Shown piece after piece: positions 1 to 8,235 of a stretch of DNA of 64,000 nucleotides. Origin of the DNA: Methanolobus mangrovi (GTDB taxonomy: Archaea; Halobacteriota; Methanosarcinia; Methanosarcinales; Methanosarcinaceae); the NCBI RefSeq assembly GCF_031312535.1, contig NZ_CP133594.1, positions 2,461,934 through 2,525,933 of the forward strand. Direction: 5' to 3'. The notes under the pieces were generated by a model that was given only the letters and a program-made list of their open reading frames with translations, ran no database searches and was not told where the DNA came from. Made by a program: the position numbers and the translations under genes. The number at the start of each line of letters is the position of its first letter. The stretch's first letter is position 1.

Positions 1-14
1 GGCCTTCTACAAGA

Positions 15-830
15 ATGGCGCTCTCAACCATTGCGCGGCATGGTGTAGCCACAAAAAGGCTTGAGGCCAGACTTGCCCGGGAACTCGGTGATGTCCTTGT
101 AGACCTTACGGTAGCCTCAGGTGTTCCCAAGAGCATGCGCGTTGCAATGGATCATGAGGATGGTTTCTTCTACGATGAATCGGCGCTTGCCAACGGTCTG
201 GTAAGGGCAATATCCAGGCAGTTATCACTCACTGCTTTCTCACATCCTGATGTGGTTACGGATAAAGACTCGGTTGCTGTGCTTTCTGAATTGCGTAGGG
301 TGGTTGATGATCTTTCTCCCCGTCTCCTTAATTTCACCCGTGAGGACCAGTATCTGCCCATAGAGGGCATAATTCTGTTATTCTATGCCGTGCACAATCT
401 TTTCGTAGATGAAAAACCGGAATTCATATCAATTCCGCGTCTTCGGCATATTACCTGGCTGTACCGCACCATTCGTGAGCTAAGCACGTTCCCAAAGCTC
501 AGGAATCTTTTCGATTATTCCTTCCATGAAAGGTACGGTTTCCCCTACTGTGAGAAGGTCTTTGAGGACATACAGGTGCTCGTTGCCATGGGTATTGTTG
601 ATGAGGATCTGCGTTACTATGAAAAAGATGAAAGGTTCCGGCAGAGTTATGAATATGTGCTGACATGGGAAGGGGTTGAATATGCAGGGACACTTGCAGA
701 TGCCTACCGGCCTGAATTCGATGAAATGATGTCTCATCTTTCCATGAATAAACATTCTATCACAAGGGATATTGTTACTATTCCCTCTAACCGGTATGTT
801 TCAAAAAAACGTCCTACAGGTGTAAAATAA
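15..830 (+). CDS. conserved hypothetical protein, possibly truncated at the window edge
   Basis: I do not recognise this family. The reading frame stays open upstream of the first ATG to the window edge (codons for P-S-T-R precede it) and no ribosome binding site is visible, so the true start may lie outside. The 271 residues are soluble, with no membrane segment, and look alpha-helical. The last third, around residues 165-235 (YGFPYCEKVFED, then LTWEGVEYAG), reads like a winged-helix or effector domain, but this is a guess. The stop TAA overlaps the ATG of trmI by one base, so the two are translationally coupled, which hints at a role linked to tRNA or RNA metabolism. Codon use matches the neighbours. 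Confidence 0.7.
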   Translation: MALSTIARHGVATKRLEARLARELGDVLVDLTVASGVPKSMRVAMDHEDGFFYDESALANGLVRAISRQLSLTAFSHPDVVTDKDSVAVLSELRRVVDDLSPRLLNFTREDQYLPIEGIILLFYAVHNLFVDEKPEFISIPRLRHITWLYRTIRELSTFPKLRNLFDYSFHERYGFPYCEKVFEDIQVLVAMGIVDEDLRYYEKDERFRQSYEYVLTWEGVEYAGTLADAYRPEFDEMMSHLSMNKHSITRDIVTIPSNRYVSKKRPTGVK

Positions 831-1582
831 TGTTAACTGGTGAATTGGTTTTGTTAAAGACCTCCCACAGGGATAAGGTCAGAGAGTTCATCGTAAAAGT
901 ATCCGATGATCAACTACACACGGATTTCGGTATAATCGAACTGTCCTCTCTTGCGGACAAGGTCCCTGGTGACACAGTGGTGTCACACAAAGGTCAGGAG
1001 TTCACCATTCAACGTCCAAAGATGCCAGATTTTTTCCGTCATGCAAAAAGAACAGGGGCTCCGATGATGCCCAAGGACATAGGCATGATAATTGCCTATA
1101 CAGGTCTCAATAAAAACGACGTTGTTCTGGATGCGGGTACAGGGTCAGGTATACTCACAATGTATCTTGGTTCAATTGCAAAACGCGTTGTAACTTATGA
1201 GGTCAGGGATGACTTCGTAGGAGTTGCCCGTAAAAATGTTGAAAACGCCGGTCTGGATAATGTGGAACTTCGCTGCGGTGACATCGTTGAAGAAATAAAG
1301 AACCTCGATGAGAAATTCGATGTCATAACTCTTGACACTCAGAATTCAAAGGATGTCATTCCCCATGTAAGGAATGTACTGTATCCTGGGGGTTTCCTTG
1401 CTACATATTCTCCATTCTTTGAACAGACAAAAGAGATACGTGATGCAATTGAAGCTGCAAATTTCTATGAAGTGATGACCTTTGAGTGCTCAGAACGTGA
1501 GATATCCTTTTCATCAAGAGGTACGCGACCATCAACTTCAAAAGTAGGGCACACGGGCTTTATTACAATAGCAAGAGCCTGA
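830..1582 (+). CDS. trmI: tRNA (adenine-57/58-N1)-methyltransferase TrmI
   Basis: Archaeal TrmI uses S-adenosylmethionine to methylate N1 of adenines 57 and 58 in the T-loop of tRNA. The protein has the usual archaeal length of 250 residues: an N-terminal small beta domain (about residues 1-75), then a Rossmann methyltransferase fold with motif I VLDAGTGSG near residue 100 and an acidic residue after strand 2 (YEVRDD). A conserved PKDIGMI segment precedes motif I, as is typical of the TrmI/Gcd14 family. The ATG overlaps the stop of the upstream gene (TAATG), so the two are co-translated. It converges with radB, with only 7 bases between the stops. Confidence 0.92.
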   Translation: MLTGELVLLKTSHRDKVREFIVKVSDDQLHTDFGIIELSSLADKVPGDTVVSHKGQEFTIQRPKMPDFFRHAKRTGAPMMPKDIGMIIAYTGLNKNDVVLDAGTGSGILTMYLGSIAKRVVTYEVRDDFVGVARKNVENAGLDNVELRCGDIVEEIKNLDEKFDVITLDTQNSKDVIPHVRNVLYPGGFLATYSPFFEQTKEIRDAIEAANFYEVMTFECSEREISFSSRGTRPSTSKVGHTGFITIARA

Positions 1583-1589
1583 ATCTTTT

Positions 1590-2267
1590 TTATCTCACGC
1601 CTTCACCGGTGATGGTGAACTCGCAGGTTCTGCCTTCTGGAAGTGAGCGGTGTTTCCATAGTTTTGCACGTCTTTTACCATCCCCTGCTTTTTCAAGCTG
1701 GATGATGGTTTTTGATATGTGTTCTATGCCACTGCCGCCTATTGGTCTTACGTTGCCTGTTGAAATATCACTGTAGACCTGATTGGTCATAACAGCCACG
1801 ATCCTGTGTTTGCGCGCAATCCCGTGTACAAAACCTATCTGATTTGCCAGTTCTCTTCTGGTTCTGATGCTTGATTCTTCCTGGTCAAGCTCCAATCTGT
1901 AAAAAGCAGTTGCAGAATCTACTATTATAAGGCCGATCCTGTCTGAGATGAGTTTCTCTATTTCTAAAACAGCAGCGTACTGTTCTTCAAAATTGTGAGG
2001 TTCAAAGATGATTATTTGCTGTGCAATGTCTTTTGCATTCTCTCCGGCTATTTGCTTGAATCTGTCAGGGGAAATAGCTTCAGTATCTATGTAGATGACC
2101 TTTTTTCCTTTTTTAACACATTCAACTGCAAGCTGAAGGCAAAGATTGGTCTTCCCGCTTCCGGCTTCTCCATATATCTGTGTCACGACGCCTGCCTCAA
2201 ATCCTCCTCCCAGAAGTTCGTCAATAGGCTTGCAGCCGGAGCTTAGTTTTTCAGTTATCTTGTACAC
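1590..2267 (-). CDS. radB: DNA repair and recombination protein RadB
   Basis: RadB is the archaeal RecA/RadA paralogue. It lacks the N-terminal helix-hairpin-helix domain of RadA and acts as an accessory factor in homologous recombination and repair. The 225-residue length fits. Walker A GEAGSGKTN lies near residue 34, Walker B LIIVDSA near residue 116, and a core-domain segment GGSGIEH near residue 178. The start is a GTG with only a weak purine stretch upstream, so the exact start is uncertain. A TATA-like element reading minus-strand CCTATATAGC lies close upstream at about 2286-2295. Confidence 0.9.
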   Translation of the reverse strand: MYKITEKLSSGCKPIDELLGGGFEAGVVTQIYGEAGSGKTNLCLQLAVECVKKGKKVIYIDTEAISPDRFKQIAGENAKDIAQQIIIFEPHNFEEQYAAVLEIEKLISDRIGLIIVDSATAFYRLELDQEESSIRTRRELANQIGFVHGIARKHRIVAVMTNQVYSDISTGNVRPIGGSGIEHISKTIIQLEKAGDGKRRAKLWKHRSLPEGRTCEFTITGEGVR

Positions 2268-2655
2268 CTCTTGCTTGGATTATGTGCTATATAGGGTTTA
2301 TAATATACATCTTTTGGCAGTGGCATTGTAGTTTTCTTTATGTGATTTTTGTTCGCTTGTATTGTGGGGTTACTTTCCAGTCAGTTCTTCTAATCGTATT
2401 CATTATCATCTCTGATAACAATATGTTATCATATATGTTTCATCTATGATCTAATATTCTCCATTGTATATTCAAACGATGTTTGAAAAACCATTATTAA
2501 GCTATATGCCATTTGTATAATTTACCTTCTGGAAAACAAGGTAATTATAATAACAATGCTGCTTGGTTATGTTTTTATCATCTGGCATTGTTGTTCCTCT
2601 CCAGAATGGCACTAATATAATAAAGTAATTATATACTATGAAGGGACGCGAGAAA
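2268..2655. promoter_or_regulatory. divergent promoter region with three inverted repeats (radB and the nrd operon)
   Basis: This stretch of about 390 bases holds no convincing gene. It carries the radB promoter on the minus strand and, near 2610-2636, AT-rich TATA-like sequences (CTAATATAATA and TTATATACT) that probably drive the redoxin-nrdD-nrdG operon. Three perfect inverted repeats are visible: TGATAAC/GTTATCA with a 5-base centre (2413-2431), TTACCTT/AAGGTAA (2522-2544) and AACAATGC/GCATTGTT (2552-2592). They may be operator sites or, if transcription starts near 2440, hairpins in a leader RNA. Which of these holds cannot be decided from sequence. Confidence 0.5.
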
Positions 2656-2907
2656 ATGGTTGAAGTGGTTATATATACAACAAAGACTTGCCCGAAATGC
2701 GAGCAACTGAAGAAGGTACTTACGTCAAAGGAAGTTGCTTTCACAACTGCAGATATGTCTACTCCTGAAGCTTTGACCGAACTTAAATTCAATGGTGTTT
2801 TCACCATGACTGCCCCGGTACTCCAGATCGGCGATGAATTTTTAACACATAAGGAACTGTTCAATGGTCCTGACGTGAATCTGGAAGTCCTGGGTAGCAT
2901 AATCTAA
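2656..2907 (+). CDS. glutaredoxin/NrdH-like redoxin for anaerobic ribonucleotide reductase
   Basis: This is a small thioredoxin-fold protein of about 83 residues with the redox motif CPKC at residues 12-15 after a first beta strand VEVVIYTTKT, and a cis-Pro segment (TAPVL) near residue 56. In Methanosarcina a redoxin of this kind lies beside class III ribonucleotide reductase and supplies its electrons, so the same role is inferred here from its place directly upstream of nrdD. An in-frame ATG at 2638 exists, but it lies within or next to the TATA-like sequence. The ATG at 2656 gives the normal N-terminus, so I chose it. Confidence 0.85.
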   Translation: MVEVVIYTTKTCPKCEQLKKVLTSKEVAFTTADMSTPEALTELKFNGVFTMTAPVLQIGDEFLTHKELFNGPDVNLEVLGSII

Positions 2908-2931
2908 GTGCAATAAAATTGAGGTGGAATG

Positions 2932-5328
2932 ATGGACGTATGTGCTACTAAAAAGGGAAAGACAGGACTTGACAGGTCAGACTTGGGAACTGACATGCCG
3001 GTTCACGCAGAGGAAAATGAGAGGACAGATATCAGTATGACACCATTAACAAAACAGCATGCTATACAGAAGACACTCGATGGCCATGATATCTCTATAA
3101 TGCCAAAGGTGCGTACCACAGCAGGTCACATGGTCGATTGGGACCGTAGTGTAATTGTCAATCAGTTGCTGAAGGAGACAAAGCTTGCTGAGAGGTTCCA
3201 TGGCAAACCTGGCATCGAAAAGGATGAGGCTCATGACATTGCAAAAGAAGTAGAGCGTCTTATCAGAAGCCTTGATCTTAAGTTTCTTTCAGGTCCACTT
3301 ATAAGAGAGATCGTGAACATGGAACTTCTTCAGAGGGGCCATGTTGAATGGAGAAATGTCTCCACAAGGATAGGTACTCCTGTATATGATGCCTGTGAGA
3401 TTGACCTCGGAAGTGGGTTTGAGGCAAATGACAACGCAAATCTCCAGGAAAATGCTGAAACCTCCCATAAGAAGAAAGCTGATAAGATTTCCAAGGAACA
3501 ATATTTGCTTCTCTTGCCTCCAAAACTTGCTGACATGCACCTTAACGGTGATATTCACATTCATGATCTTGAGTACCTCGGAACCCGTGCATTCTGCCAG
3601 GACTGGGATCTCAGGTATTTCTTCTATTATGGTCTCATGCCAGACGGTTCAGGTGCAAAGGCAAGTGTCGCCGGTCCTGCAATGAAGGCAGAGGTAGCTA
3701 TACTCCATGCAGTGAAGGCTCTGGGAAGTGCACAGACCAATTTCGCAGGTGGCCAGGGATTCTATAATTTCCTGACATTCCTTGCTCCATACCTTGAGGG
3801 CAAGAGTTACAATGATATAAAACAGCTCATGCAGATGTTCGTGTACGAGATGACCCAGATGATGGTAGCCCGTGGCGGACAGGTCGTGTTCTCCTCCGTT
3901 CAGCTGTCTCCGGGTGTACCAAAACTCTGGAAGGATAAGCCAGCTGTTTACAAGGGACGCGTACATGACGGTACCAACGGTACCCAGAAGCGCACCTACA
4001 GTGAGTTCGAGCGTGAGGTACGTCTTTCATTCCAGGCACTTATGGACGTAATGATCGAAGGTGACAACTGGGGTAAACCTTTCAATTTCCCCAAGCCTGA
4101 GATATCCATCGAGCCAGACTTCATGCAGGAGGATGAATTCTTCAACAAGGCACATCCTGACCTTCCGGGCTATGAGGCACTCTATGACATGACCTTTGAA
4201 CTTGCAGCAAAGTTCGGTACTCCGTATTTCGATAACCAGCTACCTGAATACAGAGGTTCAGGGGAAGGTATATCCTGTTATCAATGCTGTGCATATCAGT
4301 TCTCAGCAAACGCTGATGCAGATGACAGTTTTGATGACAAGCTCCTGTTCAAGGATGGAAAACATTTCTCAATGGGTTCCTGGCAGGTCGTGTCCCTTAA
4401 CTGCCCAAGGGCAGCATACAGGGCTAACGGTGACGATTCTGTCCTGTTTGCAGACCTCAAGAATCTTATGGATCAGTGTATAGGTCTCTTCAAGACAAAG
4501 CGCAGCTGGATGGATAACATCATCGAGAATAACAGGATGCCTTTTGCAACACAGAGGCCAAAAGATCCTATAACAGGTGAAAAGGGTGCTGTTGCAGTTG
4601 ATATTGATGCACTTGTCTGTACAATAGGTGTTATAGGCATCAATGAAATGGTGCAATATCACACAGGTTCCCAGCTACATGAGTCTAAGGATTCATTCAA
4701 ATTCGCCATCAGAGTGATGACTGAGATGGAAATGTACGCTAATGAGCTCAGCCAGAAACATGGCCTGGAAATAGCTCTTGCACGTACTCCTGCTGAAACT
4801 ACAGGTCAGAGATTCTCCGTGTCCGACATGCTTCATGAGGAATACCGGGATTGTGTACTCGAAGTTGTGAAGGGTGACAAGGAAGCCGCTCTTGCGAACC
4901 TCAGAAAGACCACTGATCTGCCTGTCTATTACACCAATGGTACTCATGTACCTCCGGGTGCCAACATATCACTGATTGACAGGATGAACATTGAGCATGT
5001 GTTCTTCCCTATCGTTGACGGAGGAAACATCTGTCATATCTGGATGGGTGAAGGTGCTCCTGATGCAAAGGGCCTTAAGGAGTTCGCAATGAACATTGCA
5101 AAGAACACCCAGATAGGTTACTTTGCCTTCACCAAGGACATGACCGTATGTCTTGATGACTTCCACATGATGTCCGGCCTGAAGGGAGCATGTGACAACT
5201 GTGGTTCCTCACATGTTGAGCAGATGTCCAGAGTAACCGGATATGTGCAGGCTGTCGGTGGATGGAACAATGGTAAGAGGCAGGAACTTGCAGACAGGAT
5301 GCGCTACAGCTCCTCAGACATGATCTGA
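2932..5328 (+). CDS. nrdD: anaerobic (class III) ribonucleoside-triphosphate reductase, ATP-cone type
   Basis: This glycyl-radical enzyme reduces ribonucleotides to deoxyribonucleotides without oxygen. A leader of about 55 residues precedes an ATP-cone allosteric domain (about residues 57-140). The barrel domain follows, with a reductant-binding Cys in AFCQDWD near residue 222 and the thiyl-radical Cys in the CYQCCAYQF segment. A C-terminal zinc-site remnant (TVCLDD, then ACDNCGSS) is followed by the glycyl-radical motif RVTGY, Gly near residue 770. Two ATGs (2929, 2932) follow GAGGTG at 2921-2926; 2932 has the better spacing. It sits between its redoxin and its activase NrdG and forms one operon with them. 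A second NrdD without the ATP-cone lies at 18823-20637. Confidence 0.95.
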   Translation: MDVCATKKGKTGLDRSDLGTDMPVHAEENERTDISMTPLTKQHAIQKTLDGHDISIMPKVRTTAGHMVDWDRSVIVNQLLKETKLAERFHGKPGIEKDEAHDIAKEVERLIRSLDLKFLSGPLIREIVNMELLQRGHVEWRNVSTRIGTPVYDACEIDLGSGFEANDNANLQENAETSHKKKADKISKEQYLLLLPPKLADMHLNGDIHIHDLEYLGTRAFCQDWDLRYFFYYGLMPDGSGAKASVAGPAMKAEVAILHAVKALGSAQTNFAGGQGFYNFLTFLAPYLEGKSYNDIKQLMQMFVYEMTQMMVARGGQVVFSSVQLSPGVPKLWKDKPAVYKGRVHDGTNGTQKRTYSEFEREVRLSFQALMDVMIEGDNWGKPFNFPKPEISIEPDFMQEDEFFNKAHPDLPGYEALYDMTFELAAKFGTPYFDNQLPEYRGSGEGISCYQCCAYQFSANADADDSFDDKLLFKDGKHFSMGSWQVVSLNCPRAAYRANGDDSVLFADLKNLMDQCIGLFKTKRSWMDNIIENNRMPFATQRPKDPITGEKGAVAVDIDALVCTIGVIGINEMVQYHTGSQLHESKDSFKFAIRVMTEMEMYANELSQKHGLEIALARTPAETTGQRFSVSDMLHEEYRDCVLEVVKGDKEAALANLRKTTDLPVYYTNGTHVPPGANISLIDRMNIEHVFFPIVDGGNICHIWMGEGAPDAKGLKEFAMNIAKNTQIGYFAFTKDMTVCLDDFHMMSGLKGACDNCGSSHVEQMSRVTGYVQAVGGWNNGKRQELADRMRYSSSDMI

Positions 5329-5333
5329 TACGT

Positions 5334-6122
5334 ATGAAAGTAAACTATGGGAGCACTGTTCCCATATCAACAGTAGATTGGCACGGGAAAGTGTCAATCG
5401 TCTTTTTTTTACGTGGTTGCCCTTACAGGTGTCCATACTGCCAGAACCATGCACTTCTTTTTGAATCCAATCTTGTAGATGCTTCAGTACTTGAAGCTGA
5501 AATAAAAAAATCCAGGCCCTTCGTCAGTAGTGTCGTTCTTTCCGGTGGGGAACCACTGATGCAGAAGGAAGCTGTGATTCAGCTCGCAAAATTTGCGAAA
5601 AAAAATGGATTGCTTATTGGTATTCATACCAATGGCTATTACCCTCATGTAATGGCTGAATTGATCAAAGAAGGTCTTGTGGATAAATTCTTTATAGATG
5701 TAAAAGCTCCGCTTGATGATGCTGAAAGCTATGCAAAGGCAATTGGCTGCAATGATTATACTGACATTCATATCAATCCGCAGGTAGTAATAGAAAAAGT
5801 AGCCGAATCAATCTATCTGGTTCTCGATAACAATGTTAACCTTGAGTTAAGGACAACCATCATCCGGGATTTCATGGGAAGTTCGGATGAAGTGTATAAT
5901 ATTGCAAGGTCAATTAATGAGCTTACAGGCAGACGTGATGTTACTTATGTCCTCCAGCAGGGTTTTGCTGAAAATGCCATGCTTGAATCTCTCAGGGATA
6001 TCAAACCTTTAAGCAGGGATGAGCTTCTTGAACTTGCACCTGTTGCTCATGAGTTCCTGGATAATATCTATGTAAGGAGCAAAGAGAAAGGCAACGAAAA
6101 GATTAACTTCAACTCCGTTTGA
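5334..6122 (+). CDS. nrdG: anaerobic ribonucleoside-triphosphate reductase activating protein (radical SAM)
   Basis: NrdG is the radical SAM activase that installs the glycyl radical on NrdD. The 4Fe-4S cluster motif CPYRCPYCQNH (CxxxCxxC) lies near residue 29, and the SAM-binding GGEP motif is near residue 78 (VVLSGGEPL). The 262 residues fit the longer archaeal form rather than the short 150-residue bacterial NrdG. The gene starts five bases after the nrdD stop with no strong ribosome binding site, so it is probably translated by coupling. It is the only activase in the window and might have to serve both NrdD proteins. Confidence 0.92.
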   Translation: MKVNYGSTVPISTVDWHGKVSIVFFLRGCPYRCPYCQNHALLFESNLVDASVLEAEIKKSRPFVSSVVLSGGEPLMQKEAVIQLAKFAKKNGLLIGIHTNGYYPHVMAELIKEGLVDKFFIDVKAPLDDAESYAKAIGCNDYTDIHINPQVVIEKVAESIYLVLDNNVNLELRTTIIRDFMGSSDEVYNIARSINELTGRRDVTYVLQQGFAENAMLESLRDIKPLSRDELLELAPVAHEFLDNIYVRSKEKGNEKINFNSV

Positions 6123-6192
6123 AGTTTAAACAATTTTTTAATACTTCCCTGTCCATCATTTAATCATGCTTAAATCATGTTTGGGTGATTAA

Positions 6193-7044
6193 ATGAAAAT
6201 CAAATGTAGCTTTACAATAATTGTTCTTTTACTTATGGCGACTCTTGTCTCCGGATGCATGGCGGTCAGGGAAGAAACTTATTCGCAATCTGCAGATATT
6301 GTTACTACGGAATACTATGATGATTCTTCTGCAAAAAATATGGTTTCGACAGAAGCGGATTATGGTGGAGCTTCTTCAGTTTCGGTTGATCGCAAGACGA
6401 TAACAACTGTTGATATGACAATAAAGGTCAGTGATGCTTCTGCAGGTGTGGATGAGATTTCAAAGATGGCAGTGGCTTCAGGTGGCTATGTTGCAAGTTC
6501 CTCGGTCTACGATTCATACTATGATTCAAATGTGGGCAAAGCAGGATACATTACGGTCAGGGTTCCTGAGTCTGAATATCCTTTATTCCTTGAGAATGTT
6601 GAATCCCTTGGTGAAGTTACTTCCAAGAGTGTAAGTGCCCAGGATGTCACAGAAGAGTATATCGATATAACTGCACGTCTGGATAATCTTGAAAGGCAGG
6701 AAACGCGTCTTCAGGAAATACTCAACATGACCGTAACGGTTGAAGATGTCCTGAGCGTGGAAAAAGAGCTTGAAAGGGTGCGTGGTGAGATAGAGAGTCT
6801 TACAGGAAGGCTGAATTATCTTGAAGACCGGATCGAGTTCTCAACAATCAACATACATGTCACAGAACCACGACCAATTACGCGTTCATGGGGTATCAGG
6901 GATGCGATATCAGAATCTGTAAATGGTTTTATCTCAATGGTAAATGCGTTGATAGTACTTGTGGGATACCTTCTTCCATTGGTTATCGTCGTTGCAGTTT
7001 TTGGCGGAACATTTGTTGCTGTAAGGAGAAGAATACGTAGATGA
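6193..7044 (+). CDS. DUF4349 domain lipoprotein
   Basis: A membrane-anchored extracytoplasmic protein of unknown function. The N-terminal signal peptide ends in the lipobox LVSGC (Cys 22), followed by a Ser/Tyr-rich linker. The DUF4349 region starts near residue 65 (TTVDMTIKVSDA). A predicted coiled coil at about residues 155-215 (ARLDNLERQETRLQEI onward) is followed by a C-terminal transmembrane helix (about 250-275) and a basic RRRIRR tail. The protein is thus anchored at both ends. The ribosome binding site GGGTGAT precedes the ATG. It stands alone between the nrd operon and thiL. Confidence 0.85.
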   Translation: MKIKCSFTIIVLLLMATLVSGCMAVREETYSQSADIVTTEYYDDSSAKNMVSTEADYGGASSVSVDRKTITTVDMTIKVSDASAGVDEISKMAVASGGYVASSSVYDSYYDSNVGKAGYITVRVPESEYPLFLENVESLGEVTSKSVSAQDVTEEYIDITARLDNLERQETRLQEILNMTVTVEDVLSVEKELERVRGEIESLTGRLNYLEDRIEFSTINIHVTEPRPITRSWGIRDAISESVNGFISMVNALIVLVGYLLPLVIVVAVFGGTFVAVRRRIRR

Positions 7045-7154
7045 TTCGTTTTTCTGGCTTAGTACTATTCGCTGATGTTTACACATCAACAAAATTTATT
7101 TACTAAGAAGCATTTCTATTAGTTTATAATTTGTAGTATATCCTTCACTTTGAG

Positions 7155-7167
7155 TAATTATATATAG
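7155..7167 (+). promoter_or_regulatory. TATA box upstream of thiL
   Basis: The sequence AATTATATATAGT sits about 30 bases before the thiL ATG. It matches the archaeal TATA element and would place the transcript start within 10-15 bases of the start codon. Nothing else is visible in the 147-base gap. Confidence 0.5.
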
Positions 7168-7191
7168 TCACATCAAAATAGCAGGTAAAAT

Positions 7192-8184
7192 ATGAATGGT
7201 TCTACTCCTGTATCTGAGATTGGTGAACGTTCACTGATAAAGCGTTTATCCGGTATTTTCAATGTTGGTTGTAATCCTGATGTTCGCATCGGATCAGGGA
7301 CTGATGATTGTGCGGTTATCGATATTTCTGAAGAAGAGTATATGGTGATAACAACGGACATGCTGCATCGAAAAACAGATTTTCCTCTTCAGATGACTCC
7401 CTGGCAGATTGGATGGATGTCGGCTGCTGTAAATTTCAGTGACGTGGCATCAATGGGTGCACGTCCTATAGGTTTTCTTTCGGCCATGGGTTTTTCCAAG
7501 GATACTGACATCGCTTTTGTTGAGGGTATCTCAAAGGGGATGGATGATTGTGCCAAATTCTGTGGTACTTCCGTTATTGGTGGGGATATTGATACCCACG
7601 ACGAACTGACAATTACAGGTACAGCACTTGGAAAAGTCAAAAAATCAGAACTGCTGACCCGAAAAGGTGCCAGAGTCGGTGACAAGGTCTGTGTTACAGG
7701 TTTTGCAGGCTCTGCCGGAGCCGCACTTCATGCTATAGAACAAAACATAGATGTTCCTGATAGCCTTCTCAATAAATTGCTCACACCAATCCCACGTGTC
7801 ATGGATGCAATGGAACTTGCACGTTCAGGTGCTGTAACATGTATGATGGACACAAGTGACGGCCTTGCCATGTCCCTGCACGACCTTGCTGATCTTAATG
7901 GCGTAGGTTTCGTGATAGAAGAAGATGCTCTTCCCATACAGGCTGAACTCTCAGAATTCATTACATATGATACTGATATTCTGACAGAATTTGCACTTTA
8001 CACAGGCGGGGATTTCGAGCTGCTTTTCACAGTTTCGCCTGAAATGTTAGAATCTGCTCAAAGCGTATGTTATTTAAATGTTATAGGTGAAGTAGTTGGT
8101 CAGGAAGTTGGTACTGTCATTAGTTGCCGTAACGGGCAAAACCTGACGATAAATCGTAAAGGTTATCTACAATTGGGGGATTAG
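7192..8184 (+). CDS. thiL: thiamine-monophosphate kinase
   Basis: ThiL phosphorylates thiamine monophosphate with ATP to give the active cofactor thiamine pyrophosphate. The 330-residue protein shows the family features in order: SEIGERSLI near residue 8, the metal-binding GTDDCAV near residue 39 (the DD that binds Mg-ATP), a second Asp-rich site TTDML near residue 58, then the AVNFSDVASMGA motif near residue 81, GGDIDTHDE near 132 and the MDTSDGLAMSL motif near 221. A ribosome binding site AGGTA precedes the ATG. The S-layer gene follows after 51 bases in the same direction, so its promoter may lie inside the end of thiL. Confidence 0.95.
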   Translation: MNGSTPVSEIGERSLIKRLSGIFNVGCNPDVRIGSGTDDCAVIDISEEEYMVITTDMLHRKTDFPLQMTPWQIGWMSAAVNFSDVASMGARPIGFLSAMGFSKDTDIAFVEGISKGMDDCAKFCGTSVIGGDIDTHDELTITGTALGKVKKSELLTRKGARVGDKVCVTGFAGSAGAALHAIEQNIDVPDSLLNKLLTPIPRVMDAMELARSGAVTCMMDTSDGLAMSLHDLADLNGVGFVIEEDALPIQAELSEFITYDTDILTEFALYTGGDFELLFTVSPEMLESAQSVCYLNVIGEVVGQEVGTVISCRNGQNLTINRKGYLQLGD

Positions 8185-8235
8185 ATTAGGACATATAGTT
8201 TACGATATTGATATTTAACTTTAGGAAGTTTTAGA

